Source of the DNA: Autumnicola lenta | GTDB lineage: Bacteria > Bacteroidota > Bacteroidia > Flavobacteriales > Flavobacteriaceae | Reading direction: 5' to 3' | Length of the DNA stretch: 64,000 nucleotides | Assembly (NCBI RefSeq): GCF_031846515.1 | Contig: NZ_JAVRHO010000017.1 | Location: 31,281-95,280 of the forward strand | Shown: one piece after another, positions 24,586 to 32,849 of the stretch | Layout: every line of letters begins with the position of its first letter | Position numbering within the stretch: the stretch's first letter is position 1 | The notes under the pieces: model-generated | Database searches by the model: none | Told to the model about the DNA's origin: nothing | What the model saw: only the letters and a program-made list of their open reading frames with translations | Translations under genes and position numbers: made by a program

Positions 24586-25782
24586 CTAAACTGCTGTTTC
24601 AACTTGAGCGTTAGTAGTATTTATTCTTTTCTTTCGTCGCTTCACATTAGATTGAATTACATAGTGGTCTATTGTAGGAGCAAAAACGTTCATCAATAAA
24701 ATCCCCAACATCACCCCTTCAGGATAAGCAGGGTTGAACACCCGTATCATGATGGAGAGAAAACCAATCAGGAATCCGTAAATCCACATCCCTTTCAGAG
24801 TTTGCGCACCAGAAACCGGATCTGTTGCCATAAAAACAATTCCGAAGGCAAGTCCACCCACAATAAGATGTTGATACCATGGAAAGTTAGTCAGTTCATT
24901 TCCTTCCAGTCCCATAGCAGGCAAGGCATTAAATATTAGTCCCATTATTGCAGCTCCTATAAAAGCACTGAGGATAATCCTCCAGCTTCCCACTTTCGTC
25001 AAAACAAGAAGCAAAGCTCCGGCCAGGATACAGAGCGTAGAAGTCTCTGCAATAGAACCCGGGATCACACCGGTAAACATACTCATTGCATTATAAGCAA
25101 CCTCTTCACCTGCCGCAAGTGTTCCAAGAATAGTTTCTCCTGAAATAGCATCTATTGTATAAGCATCACTAACCCAAACTTCGTTACCAGACATATATGT
25201 GGGATAAGCAAAGAATGCAAATGCTCTCGCTGTAAGTGCGGGATTAAGAATATTCATCCCTGTCCCACCAAATGCTTCTTTCCCGATCAATACTGCAAAA
25301 ATAACAGACAATGCAACCATCCAAAGCGGAATATCCACAGGCATGATCATTGGTATTAAAAGTCCCGTAACCAGGTAACCCTCGTTAACTTCGTGGCCTC
25401 TAAAAACTGCAAAAGCAAATTCAATTCCCAGTCCTACACCGTAAGATACAGCCACCATAGGTAGAACTTTTAAAGCACCATGGCCCAAAGCTTCCAAGAA
25501 GGTGAAGTCCGCGATCACACCTGCCTCTACCAATTGATAATAATGCTGGTAACCAGTATTCCACATTCCAAAAATTAATGCAGGAACAAGAGCCAGCACA
25601 ACCGTAATCATTACTCTTTTTAAATCTACAGCATCCCTAATATGAGCTCCTTTTTGAGTAGTATGATTAGGTGTAAAAAGAAAAGTGTCCAGCGCATTAA
25701 TTGCAGGAGCAAACTTCTCGTATTTACGACCTTTTGCAAATGGTTCTTTAATTTTATCTAATCTCTGTCTAATCCATTCCAT
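24586..25782 (-). CDS. nqrB: Na+-translocating NADH:quinone reductase subunit B
   Basis: 398 aa, multi-helix membrane subunit forming the Na+ pathway. Signatures: KYEKFAPAINALDTFLF, GTGMNILNPALTARAFAFF, FMATDPVSGAQT and MNVFAPTIDHYVI. The expected FMN-attachment stretch reads DAISGETILG (211-220, candidate T217), with Glu in place of the usual Ala of SGAT. Three bases separate its start region from the end of nqrC. Confidence 0.96.
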   Translation of the reverse strand: MEWIRQRLDKIKEPFAKGRKYEKFAPAINALDTFLFTPNHTTQKGAHIRDAVDLKRVMITVVLALVPALIFGMWNTGYQHYYQLVEAGVIADFTFLEALGHGALKVLPMVAVSYGVGLGIEFAFAVFRGHEVNEGYLVTGLLIPMIMPVDIPLWMVALSVIFAVLIGKEAFGGTGMNILNPALTARAFAFFAYPTYMSGNEVWVSDAYTIDAISGETILGTLAAGEEVAYNAMSMFTGVIPGSIAETSTLCILAGALLLVLTKVGSWRIILSAFIGAAIMGLIFNALPAMGLEGNELTNFPWYQHLIVGGLAFGIVFMATDPVSGAQTLKGMWIYGFLIGFLSIMIRVFNPAYPEGVMLGILLMNVFAPTIDHYVIQSNVKRRKKRINTTNAQVETAV

Positions 25783-25796
25783 AGTTGAAATTCTTT

Positions 25797-27137
25797 TTAT
25801 CCTACTTCCGTAATCATTAAATCTAACCCTAAACGAATAACTTCCTGAATCTCAATTTTGGAAGTATTTACATATTCCACAAGAGCGAAATCTTCAGGAG
25901 CAACTTCATATATACCCAGGCTTTCCATTTTTTCAATATCACCTGCCAAGCAGGCTTTTATTAACTGCATAGGATAAATATCCATAGGAAGAACTTTTTC
26001 CATTTCACCGGTAACTACAAGAGCACGTTCTTCTCCGTTTAAATTGGTGGTAGGCTTAAATTTCTTACTACTTAACCACGAAAGGGATGTACGGGAATTG
26101 GAATGGATATTATTATAAGTAAAGGGAAGCCATCCAAACATCCTGTAATTGTTACCTTCAGGAATCAAGGTAACTTCGTTATCATAAAAACCAATATATT
26201 GATGATTTGACAGCTTTTGACCTGTGAGTACGTCTCCGGAAATAATCCTGACACTATCAGCAACCTCCCCTATAAGGTCGGTAACATTAGCCCCGATTTT
26301 GGTTTTGAAGTACTTCCTGTTTTCAGCTTCACTCCCGGCAACAGCTATAGTACGGTCTGCAATATATCTCCCTGTAAGAAAAACGTTTCCTATTATAGCA
26401 ACATCCTCCGGAGAAACCGTCCATACCCTTTCACCTATGTTTATAGGGTCTATTTTATGGATTTGAACACCCACATTACCGGCGGGATGAGGACCTTTCA
26501 CATGATGCAATTCAACACCTTTTATATCTTTAAGATAAGCAGCAGAGCTCTCATCTACCGAAAGATGAACAATACCATCTGTTAATTTTGCAAGCGCATT
26601 AACCCCCTCCTGAAAAGCAGCCACCTTATCTTTAATTATAAAGCCTTTGTCGGCAGCTAAAGGAGCAGTAGAAACTGCTGAAATAAACACAGCTTTTGGT
26701 GTATCCTTAGGATCAGCGATTATATCGTAAGGCCTTTGATTAATAAAGGCGCCGCAACCGCTTCCGAGAACTCTCTCTCTTACATCGTCTGCACTAGCTG
26801 AAGAAGCATCCATCTTACCGAACTCCCTATAAGAATCCTGCGAATCTGCTTCTACAATGATCTCCATAATCTTCCGTTTAGCACCACGTTTAATTTCTTT
26901 AATGGTACCACTAACCGGGCTGGTAAAACGAACTTCGCCGGTATACTTCGAGAAGAAAATTTCGTCACCAGCTAGAAGTTTAGCCCCTTCTTTTACAACC
27001 GTTTTTGGTACAACTGTGTGAAAATCTGGTGGCTTAATAGCGTAGGTCTTCGACCTTGGAGCCTCTAAAAGTTCCTTTTCCGCCTCTCCTACTAATTTAA
27101 GAGATAAACCTCTTTTGATTCGAATGTCTTTTGACAT
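25797..27137 (-). CDS. nqrA: Na+-translocating NADH:quinone reductase subunit A
   Basis: 446 aa, peripheral cytoplasmic subunit. It opens with IRIKRGLSLKLVGEAEKELL and 'KPPDFHTVVPKTVVKEGAKL', with the barrel-sandwich GEVRFTSPVSGTIKEIKRG. ATGCAFINQRP-like SGCGAFINQRPYDI, GPHPAGNVGVQIHKIDPIN and YPMQLIKACLAGDIE follow. First gene of the operon, with its own Bacteroidota promoter. Confidence 0.96.
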   Translation of the reverse strand: MSKDIRIKRGLSLKLVGEAEKELLEAPRSKTYAIKPPDFHTVVPKTVVKEGAKLLAGDEIFFSKYTGEVRFTSPVSGTIKEIKRGAKRKIMEIIVEADSQDSYREFGKMDASSASADDVRERVLGSGCGAFINQRPYDIIADPKDTPKAVFISAVSTAPLAADKGFIIKDKVAAFQEGVNALAKLTDGIVHLSVDESSAAYLKDIKGVELHHVKGPHPAGNVGVQIHKIDPINIGERVWTVSPEDVAIIGNVFLTGRYIADRTIAVAGSEAENRKYFKTKIGANVTDLIGEVADSVRIISGDVLTGQKLSNHQYIGFYDNEVTLIPEGNNYRMFGWLPFTYNNIHSNSRTSLSWLSSKKFKPTTNLNGEERALVVTGEMEKVLPMDIYPMQLIKACLAGDIEKMESLGIYEVAPEDFALVEYVNTSKIEIQEVIRLGLDLMITEVG

Positions 27138-27177
27138 AGGATGGGGTGTATGTTAAAAATTTGGTTTTTAAGTGGTG

Positions 27178-27211
27178 CAAATTTAGGAATTTTAAACCTC
27201 ATTTTTCCCAA
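27178..27211 (-). promoter_or_regulatory. Promoter of the nqr operon
   Basis: On the minus strand, TTG (27211-27209), 23 bases, then TAAATTTG (27185-27178), an exact match to the flavobacterial TTG-N17-23-TAnnTTTG promoter. Predicted start about 27172, giving a leader of about 35 bases before nqrA. Confidence 0.6.
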
Positions 27212-27303
27212 CAATTAAAAGAATTTTACCCTGCGTAACTGTTAAAAAAGATGCCGAAAAACTTCCTGATCATCAGTTGCAAATTTGTCTTTATATTTAA
27301 ACC

Positions 27304-28557
27304 ATGAAAATTTTTCTTATTCTGTACCTTTTTTTTGGCCTTAACTGCTATCTGTATTCCCAGGAAGTACTGGAAATCCTCCCGCCAAACTACATCCGCA
27401 GTATCCGCTTAAGCGGCAGCAATGGCATCCAGAGTGGCAATCCTATTTTGCAGTTAGGAGAAGAACTCCACCTCAGTTTTGACGATATAATTGGGGATGA
27501 GGCAGATTATTATTACACTATAGAACATTATAATTACGACTGGAGCCTATCCCAACTCACCAAATCTGAGTATCTGGAAGGCTTTGACGATATTAGGATT
27601 TTTAATTATCAAAATTCACTGAACACACTTCAGCCTTTCTCTCATTACGAATTACAAATCCCTAACAGTGACACCGGAAATTTTAAGGTTACCGGAAACT
27701 ACATGATCAAAATTTTTAGCGCTGAAAGGGAACTGGTTTTCTCCAGGAAGTTTATAGTGTACCAGCCTATCGCGCAAGTGGGAGTCGCCATTAAAAGGTC
27801 CAGAAACATAAACTTTATTGATCAAAAACAGGTGGTTAACTTTAGCATCAATTCTCCCGATCTGCTGCTCAAGAATCCGGAGCAGAATGTAAAAGTGCTT
27901 ATTCTCCAAAATCACAATCTAAAAACAGCCATTAAAAATGTACCTCCCCAATACACCATAGGAAACGAACTGGTATACAAATATGATGAGGAGACTTCCT
28001 TTTGGGGCGGTAATGAATATATTCAATTTGACAATAAAGAATTAAGGGCAACCACAGCCGACATAAATTTTGTTGAAGTTAACGAACTATATCACCATTA
28101 TTTATTTCCGGATTTTACAAGGGCTGGTGAACCCTACACCTTTAATCCAGATATTAATGGAGGTTTTGTGATTAGAAATCTCAGGGGAAACAATTCAGAT
28201 ATTGAAGCGGAATACGTTTGGGTCCACTTTCAGCTAAAAAATTATGACGCACTGGACGATGGTGAAATACATCTCTACGGAAAATTTAATAATTTCGTGT
28301 TAGATGAGACTACAAGGCTTAGCTTTAATGAAGAAACAGGTTTGTATGAAGGAGTGCGTTTGTTTAAGCAGGGTTTTTACAATTATAAGTATGTTCTACT
28401 TGAACCCAATGGTGTTTTAAATGAAGGTTTTATTAGCGGAAATTTTGATGAAACAGAAAATGAATATCAGGTTATTGTTTATTACCGGATGCCCGGGGCA
28501 CGATACGACAGGGTTATAGGTTTGGGCACTGCAAATTCAGTAAATATCAGCAACTAA
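27304..28557 (+). CDS. Type IX secretion system plug protein domain-containing protein (DUF5103)
   Basis: 417 aa with a signal peptide ending near residue 20 (LNCYLYSQ). Family features: PPNYIRSIRLSGSNG, NPILQLGEELHLSFDDI, YYYTIEHYNYDWSLSQL, and a C-terminal domain 'EIHLYGKFNNFVLDETTRL'. A member of this family was found plugging the periplasmic side of the SprA translocon in Flavobacterium; it is therefore relevant to export of the giant proteins at 32.8-60.4 kb. No other T9SS machinery gene is in the window. Confidence 0.85.
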   Translation: MKIFLILYLFFGLNCYLYSQEVLEILPPNYIRSIRLSGSNGIQSGNPILQLGEELHLSFDDIIGDEADYYYTIEHYNYDWSLSQLTKSEYLEGFDDIRIFNYQNSLNTLQPFSHYELQIPNSDTGNFKVTGNYMIKIFSAERELVFSRKFIVYQPIAQVGVAIKRSRNINFIDQKQVVNFSINSPDLLLKNPEQNVKVLILQNHNLKTAIKNVPPQYTIGNELVYKYDEETSFWGGNEYIQFDNKELRATTADINFVEVNELYHHYLFPDFTRAGEPYTFNPDINGGFVIRNLRGNNSDIEAEYVWVHFQLKNYDALDDGEIHLYGKFNNFVLDETTRLSFNEETGLYEGVRLFKQGFYNYKYVLLEPNGVLNEGFISGNFDETENEYQVIVYYRMPGARYDRVIGLGTANSVNISN

Positions 28558-28571
28558 TTTTTTAGCAATCC

Positions 28572-29669
28572 ATGAAAAATAATCGTGCTCTGCGGAAGTA
28601 TCGCGGTGAAGAATGCCTTAACTGCAGTCAACCCCTGGACGTCAGTGATGTTTACTGTTCTAACTGCGGACAATTAAACAGCACGAAAAAACTAAACTTC
28701 GACGATTTCTTTTCTGAATTTTTCTCCGGAATATTTGCCTACGACTCCCGGTTCCAGCGTACATTGAAGGCTTTGCTTTTTCAGCCCGGCAAAATTTCCA
28801 AAGATTATATCCAGGGCAAAAGAGCTCGCTACGCCAACCCTTTCCGGTTTTACCTAAGTGCTTCTATTATTTTCTTTCTGATCATGAGTTTTACAAGCTC
28901 CCTGGAAGATATGGATTTTGATAATAACAAAACAAATCTACAGGAAGAGCCGGCTCGTGTGCCGCAGGACAGTCTTAATAAGATTAATGAAAACTTCAGA
29001 AAAATTCCTGGTTTAAGAGATCAACAGCTAACTACAGATTCCCTTGCCGTAGCCTTACAAAGAGAACCATCTTATAAAGAAGTTTACGTCTCACAGGAAG
29101 TACTCGACACGATGAGTCTGAATAACTCCAGTTCAAAAAGGTTCAATGTTTTTTCAGAATTTTATAAAGAAACAAATATTGCTAATGCCACAAGAGCAAT
29201 GGACAGCCTTAATTACGTTCATTCTAATTACAATCAGTGGCTTTACAAAAAAGCTGTAGACTGGAACTTATTAATGGATAATCCACAGGTTTTTATCACT
29301 TATTTTATTAATAAGTTACCTTTTATAATTTTCTTCTACCTGCCGATATTTGCCCTTTTTATCTGGCTGCTTTATATACGAAGACCTTTTAACTATATGG
29401 AGCATCTTATTTTTGCTTTTCATGTACAAACCACCTTTTTCGTGTTATATTCCCTTGCACTATTTTTCGATTATTTAATTTCCGGGGACTGGGGAACTAC
29501 TATTGCCGGGATCACTTTTGTTATCTATCTCTACAAAGCTTTAAGAAAATTTTATAACCAGGGACGTGTTAAAACCGTTCTAAAGTTCGTATTGCTAACT
29601 ACAATATTCTTTATTTTAGCGATAGTAACAACAGGATTAGCTTTGCTTGCATCTTTTGCTATCTATTAG
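28572..29669 (+). CDS. DUF3667 domain-containing membrane protein
   Basis: 365 aa. N-terminal zinc-ribbon with C15, C18, C29, C32 (CLNC...CSNCG), then KALLFQPGKISKDYIQGKRA and YANPFRFYLSASIIFFL, the DUF3667 core, with a first membrane segment. A long hydrophilic stretch (110-235) and about three C-terminal helices follow. Function unknown. It lies 14 bases after the T9SS plug gene and 3 bases before apaG. Confidence 0.85.
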   Translation: MKNNRALRKYRGEECLNCSQPLDVSDVYCSNCGQLNSTKKLNFDDFFSEFFSGIFAYDSRFQRTLKALLFQPGKISKDYIQGKRARYANPFRFYLSASIIFFLIMSFTSSLEDMDFDNNKTNLQEEPARVPQDSLNKINENFRKIPGLRDQQLTTDSLAVALQREPSYKEVYVSQEVLDTMSLNNSSSKRFNVFSEFYKETNIANATRAMDSLNYVHSNYNQWLYKKAVDWNLLMDNPQVFITYFINKLPFIIFFYLPIFALFIWLLYIRRPFNYMEHLIFAFHVQTTFFVLYSLALFFDYLISGDWGTTIAGITFVIYLYKALRKFYNQGRVKTVLKFVLLTTIFFILAIVTTGLALLASFAIY

Positions 29670-29672
29670 AAC

Positions 29673-30059
29673 ATGACCCAACAGGTAACACGTGGTATAA
29701 AAATTTCGGTTGAAACAGACTTTGAAGGAGTATTCTTTAAGGAGTACAAAATGCGTTTTGCTTTTGGTTATCGTATTACTATTGAAAATCAAAGCAATGA
29801 TTCTGTGCAGCTCACTTCCCGTTTCTGGAAGATCAAAGATGCTTTAAATAAAACCGAAATTGTGCAGGGTGAAGGAGTAATTGGTGAAAAACCTATTCTA
29901 AAACCCGGAGAAAGCCACTCTTACCAAAGTGGATGCCTCCTTAATGGCCCTTTTGGAGCCATGAGCGGACATTATAACATGGTAAATTTTACTTCTACCC
30001 GAAACTTTAGAGTAAAAATCCCTATATTCAAGCTAAGCGCTCCTTTTGCCTTAAATTAA
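29673..30059 (+). CDS. apaG: ApaG domain protein
   Basis: 128 aa, all-beta fold. Motifs FAFGYRITIENQSNDSVQL, SRFWKIKDA, GVIGEKPILKPGESHSYQSG and GPFGAMSGHYNMVN. ApaG is linked to Co2+/Mg2+ efflux in enterobacteria; its exact role is unclear. Starts 3 bases after the DUF3667 gene and overlaps the convergent NRDE gene by 9 bases at the 3' end. Confidence 0.92.
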   Translation: MTQQVTRGIKISVETDFEGVFFKEYKMRFAFGYRITIENQSNDSVQLTSRFWKIKDALNKTEIVQGEGVIGEKPILKPGESHSYQSGCLLNGPFGAMSGHYNMVNFTSTRNFRVKIPIFKLSAPFALN

Positions 30060-30773
30060 TTGAAAATCTACTTCCTTTTCGGTTATTAGTGATTTATTTA
30101 AATCTTTGTACCAGAAGCGTGCCTTAAAATGGCAATTTTCGACCTGTGTGATGCTCTGCGTCTTCAGAAAACCTCTATCCATTACAAGATCTACGTTTTT
30201 ATCACCAATCCCGGCGGTGTGATGGAACTTCAGCAGCTTTTCAGCATTTAAATCTCCTTTATCTTGAATTTTAGTAAACCACTGCTGCCTTAAAGCTTTC
30301 ATTTCTTCAGAATAAAGCGGTGAAGAGGACCAGATATGGGCTGTCAACGGGAAATTCCTGGAATGTTTATGATTTCCATCCCACACAAACTCTAGGAACT
30401 TCAATTTCTTATTCCAGTCTGGAATAATTATCGTGAAAGGTTCGATACCTTCAAAATTGTAATTTTTAATAGTAGATTGTACATCTTCAGCAGAAAGGAA
30501 ATCTTTGACCACTACTCCCCTGCTTTTGCGGTACGATTCTTTCCTGATGTGAGTACGAAAACCGCCATTCATAAGACATACTGATCTTTTCCTTTCACTC
30601 AATCCAATCCAGGTTCCACCTGCAACAGCATCTTTCGGAAAAAACAGCTTAACACCTTCATATATTTCCCAATCGGGAGCTAAGGTTTCTCTTCCCACGG
30701 CCTCATCCCTGTTCGAGGTTAAAATAAAACCACTGGTTATTTCAGGATTAGCAACAAGAGTAACCGTGCACAT
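30051..30773 (-). CDS. NRDE (TANGO2-like) family protein
   Basis: 240 aa. Starts MCTVTLVANP, with C2 as a possible N-terminal nucleophile after Met removal, and carries the family motif TSNRDEAVGRET (N21-E24). PKDAVAGGTWIGLSER and MNGGFRTH follow, as in NRDE proteins. Function is not settled for bacteria; TANGO2 homologues are tied to haem and lipid handling. A 16-base AAAATGGCAATTTTCG repeat lies inside its C-terminal coding region. Confidence 0.85.
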   Translation of the reverse strand: MCTVTLVANPEITSGFILTSNRDEAVGRETLAPDWEIYEGVKLFFPKDAVAGGTWIGLSERKRSVCLMNGGFRTHIRKESYRKSRGVVVKDFLSAEDVQSTIKNYNFEGIEPFTIIIPDWNKKLKFLEFVWDGNHKHSRNFPLTAHIWSSSPLYSEEMKALRQQWFTKIQDKGDLNAEKLLKFHHTAGIGDKNVDLVMDRGFLKTQSITQVENCHFKARFWYKDLNKSLITEKEVDFQLI

Positions 30774-30909
30774 TTTTCTTCATTTTTATCTTTCAAAACT
30801 ACATAAAAAGTTAAGCTTTCGTGAATAGGCATTCAGCATACCCCAAAGCCGCTGAAATTTTTTATCTTTAGAACTCTAGTATAATCAAATAAAAAAATTA
30901 GAATATAAT

Positions 30910-32535
30910 ATGGGAAAAGGATTTTTTCACGTCCCTGTTGCGACAAACGAACCAGTAAAATCGTATGCACCAGGAACTCCGGAGAGAGAAGAAGTATTAA
31001 AAACATATAAAGAATTATATAACACCAGGATGGAAGTGCCGCTTTATATTGGTTCTGAAGAAATCAAAACCGGCGACACTAATACCATGCACCCACCGCA
31101 CGATCACAAACATGATTTAGGCGTCTACCATAAGGCCAGTAAGAACCATATTGAAAAAGCCATTGAAGAATCTTTAAAGGCCCGAAAAAAATGGGCTGAT
31201 TTGGATTGGGAACACCGTGCAGCTGTATTTCTTAAAGCTGCCGACTTAATTGCGGGGCCTTACCGGGCAAGAATAAATGCAGCCACTATGATTGGCCAGT
31301 CAAAGAACATTTACCAGGCTGAAATTGATTCGGCTTGTGAACTTTGTGATTTTCTACGTTTTAATGTAGAATATATGTCACAAATTTACGACGAGCAACC
31401 AGAATCTTCTGAAGGAAACTGGAATCGCATAGAATACCGCCCTCTTGAAGGTTTTGTTTATGCTGTAACACCATTTAATTTTACCGCAATTGCAGGAAAC
31501 CTTCCGTCAAGTGCTGCTTTAATGGGGAACGTTGCCATATGGAAACCAAGTGATAGTCAGATATTTTCTGCACAGGTGATAATGGAAGTATTTAAAGAAG
31601 CAGGAGTCCCCGATGGTGTAATTAACATGGTGATGGGTGACCCGCAAATGATTACAGATGTAGTGCTGGACAGTCCAGACTTTGCAGGGATCCACTATAC
31701 CGGAAGCACCACCGTGTTTAAAAATATTTGGGCCGAGATTGGAAAGAATATCCATAAATACAAATCCTATCCAAGAATTGTTGGAGAAACAGGAGGAAAA
31801 GATTTTATAATCGCCCACCCCACTTCAAATGCAAAACAAGTAGCCACAGCAATTTCGAGGGGAGCTTTTGAATTCCAGGGACAAAAATGTAGCGCGGCTT
31901 CCAGAGTTTATCTTCCGAAGAACCTTTGGCCGGAGATAAAAGACTTTGTTATAGAAGATGTGAAATCCTTTAAAATGGGATCGCCGGAAGATATGTCGAA
32001 CTTCATCACAGCGGTGATTCACGAAGCTTCTTTTGACAAACTGGCAAAGTATATAGATCAGGCTAAAGAAGACAAAGATTCTGAAATTATCGTGGGAGGT
32101 AATTATGATAAATCTGAAGGTTATTTTATAGAGCCAACAGTAATTGTAACTTCCAACCCAACCTACGAAACTATGTGTACCGAATTATTTGGACCCGTAG
32201 TGACCATCTATGTATATGAAGAAAATAAATGGGAGGAAACTTTGGACCTGGTTGATCAAAACATGTATGGATTAACAGGAGCAATATTTTCAGGAGACCG
32301 TTATGAGGCCGAAAAAGCTACAAAACGACTTCAGAATTCTGCAGGTAACTTCTATATTAATGATAAGCCTACCGGAGCTGTTGTGGGACAACAACCCTTT
32401 GGAGGAGCACGTGCGAGCGGAACCAATGACAAGGCAGGCTCTAAATTAAATCTCCTTAGATGGGTTTCCCCGAGATTGATTAAGGAAACTTTTGTTCCGG
32501 CAACAGATTACCGATACCCATTTATGGGCGAATAA
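30910..32535 (+). CDS. pruA: L-glutamate gamma-semialdehyde dehydrogenase (1-pyrroline-5-carboxylate dehydrogenase)
   Basis: 541 aa, aldehyde dehydrogenase fold. The active site is present: VGETGGKDF (general base E293) and FQGQKCSAASR (nucleophile C327). IHYTGSTTVFKNIW is the NAD-binding segment, and PFGGARASGTNDKAG the C-terminal loop. It oxidises glutamate semialdehyde to glutamate in proline breakdown. No putA or proline dehydrogenase is adjacent. A strong terminator follows. Confidence 0.95.
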   Translation: MGKGFFHVPVATNEPVKSYAPGTPEREEVLKTYKELYNTRMEVPLYIGSEEIKTGDTNTMHPPHDHKHDLGVYHKASKNHIEKAIEESLKARKKWADLDWEHRAAVFLKAADLIAGPYRARINAATMIGQSKNIYQAEIDSACELCDFLRFNVEYMSQIYDEQPESSEGNWNRIEYRPLEGFVYAVTPFNFTAIAGNLPSSAALMGNVAIWKPSDSQIFSAQVIMEVFKEAGVPDGVINMVMGDPQMITDVVLDSPDFAGIHYTGSTTVFKNIWAEIGKNIHKYKSYPRIVGETGGKDFIIAHPTSNAKQVATAISRGAFEFQGQKCSAASRVYLPKNLWPEIKDFVIEDVKSFKMGSPEDMSNFITAVIHEASFDKLAKYIDQAKEDKDSEIIVGGNYDKSEGYFIEPTVIVTSNPTYETMCTELFGPVVTIYVYEENKWEETLDLVDQNMYGLTGAIFSGDRYEAEKATKRLQNSAGNFYINDKPTGAVVGQQPFGGARASGTNDKAGSKLNLLRWVSPRLIKETFVPATDYRYPFMGE

Positions 32536-32561
32536 AACCAGAAGAATACCATTATAATATC

Positions 32562-32593
32562 AACCCCGGGGAATAATTCTCCGGGGTTTTTTT
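32562..32593 (+). terminator. Terminator after pruA
   Basis: AACCCCGGGG-AATAATT-CTCCGGGGTT followed by TTTTTTG, 26 bases after the stop. Confidence 0.85.
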
Positions 32594-32849
32594 GTGGCCA
32601 CAATTTATTGTCTTTTGCTGAAGCACTTACAGGGAAAATAGTTTAAAATGAAATCCCTTACCTACAAAAAATAATACAAAACTTTGAGCGCTTCTTCCGG
32701 AGAAATGCGCTGAACGAGTAATTAGGAGCTTCGTCGAAAACTTCCATCCTTCCCCTAAATATACAGTACTTTAGATTATTAAAACTCTTTGCCTCAGAGT
32801 TTTACCACCCCTACTTAACGGCATATAACGGCATATAACGGCATCGAAT
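32594..32849. other. Upstream region of the first giant gene, no ORF
   Basis: About 256 bases between the pruA terminator and the first giant gene. Contents: AT-rich DNA with no convincing TAnnTTTG box and three adjacent 10-bp repeats (32816-32845). Confidence 0.6.
32816..32845 (+). repeat. Three tandem 10-bp repeats TAACGGCATA before start codon
   Basis: TAACGGCATA, TAACGGCATA, TAACGGCATC, ending 4 bases before the ATG. Same spacing as one DNA helical turn. Confidence 0.85.

Noticed and set aside
19747..27137. Rnf complex rather than Na+-NQR
   Set aside because: Order A-B-C-D-E-F, NqrA with its barrel-sandwich, and NqrF with ferredoxin plus FAD/NADH domains fit Nqr; no RnfB/RnfC-type 4Fe-4S motifs.
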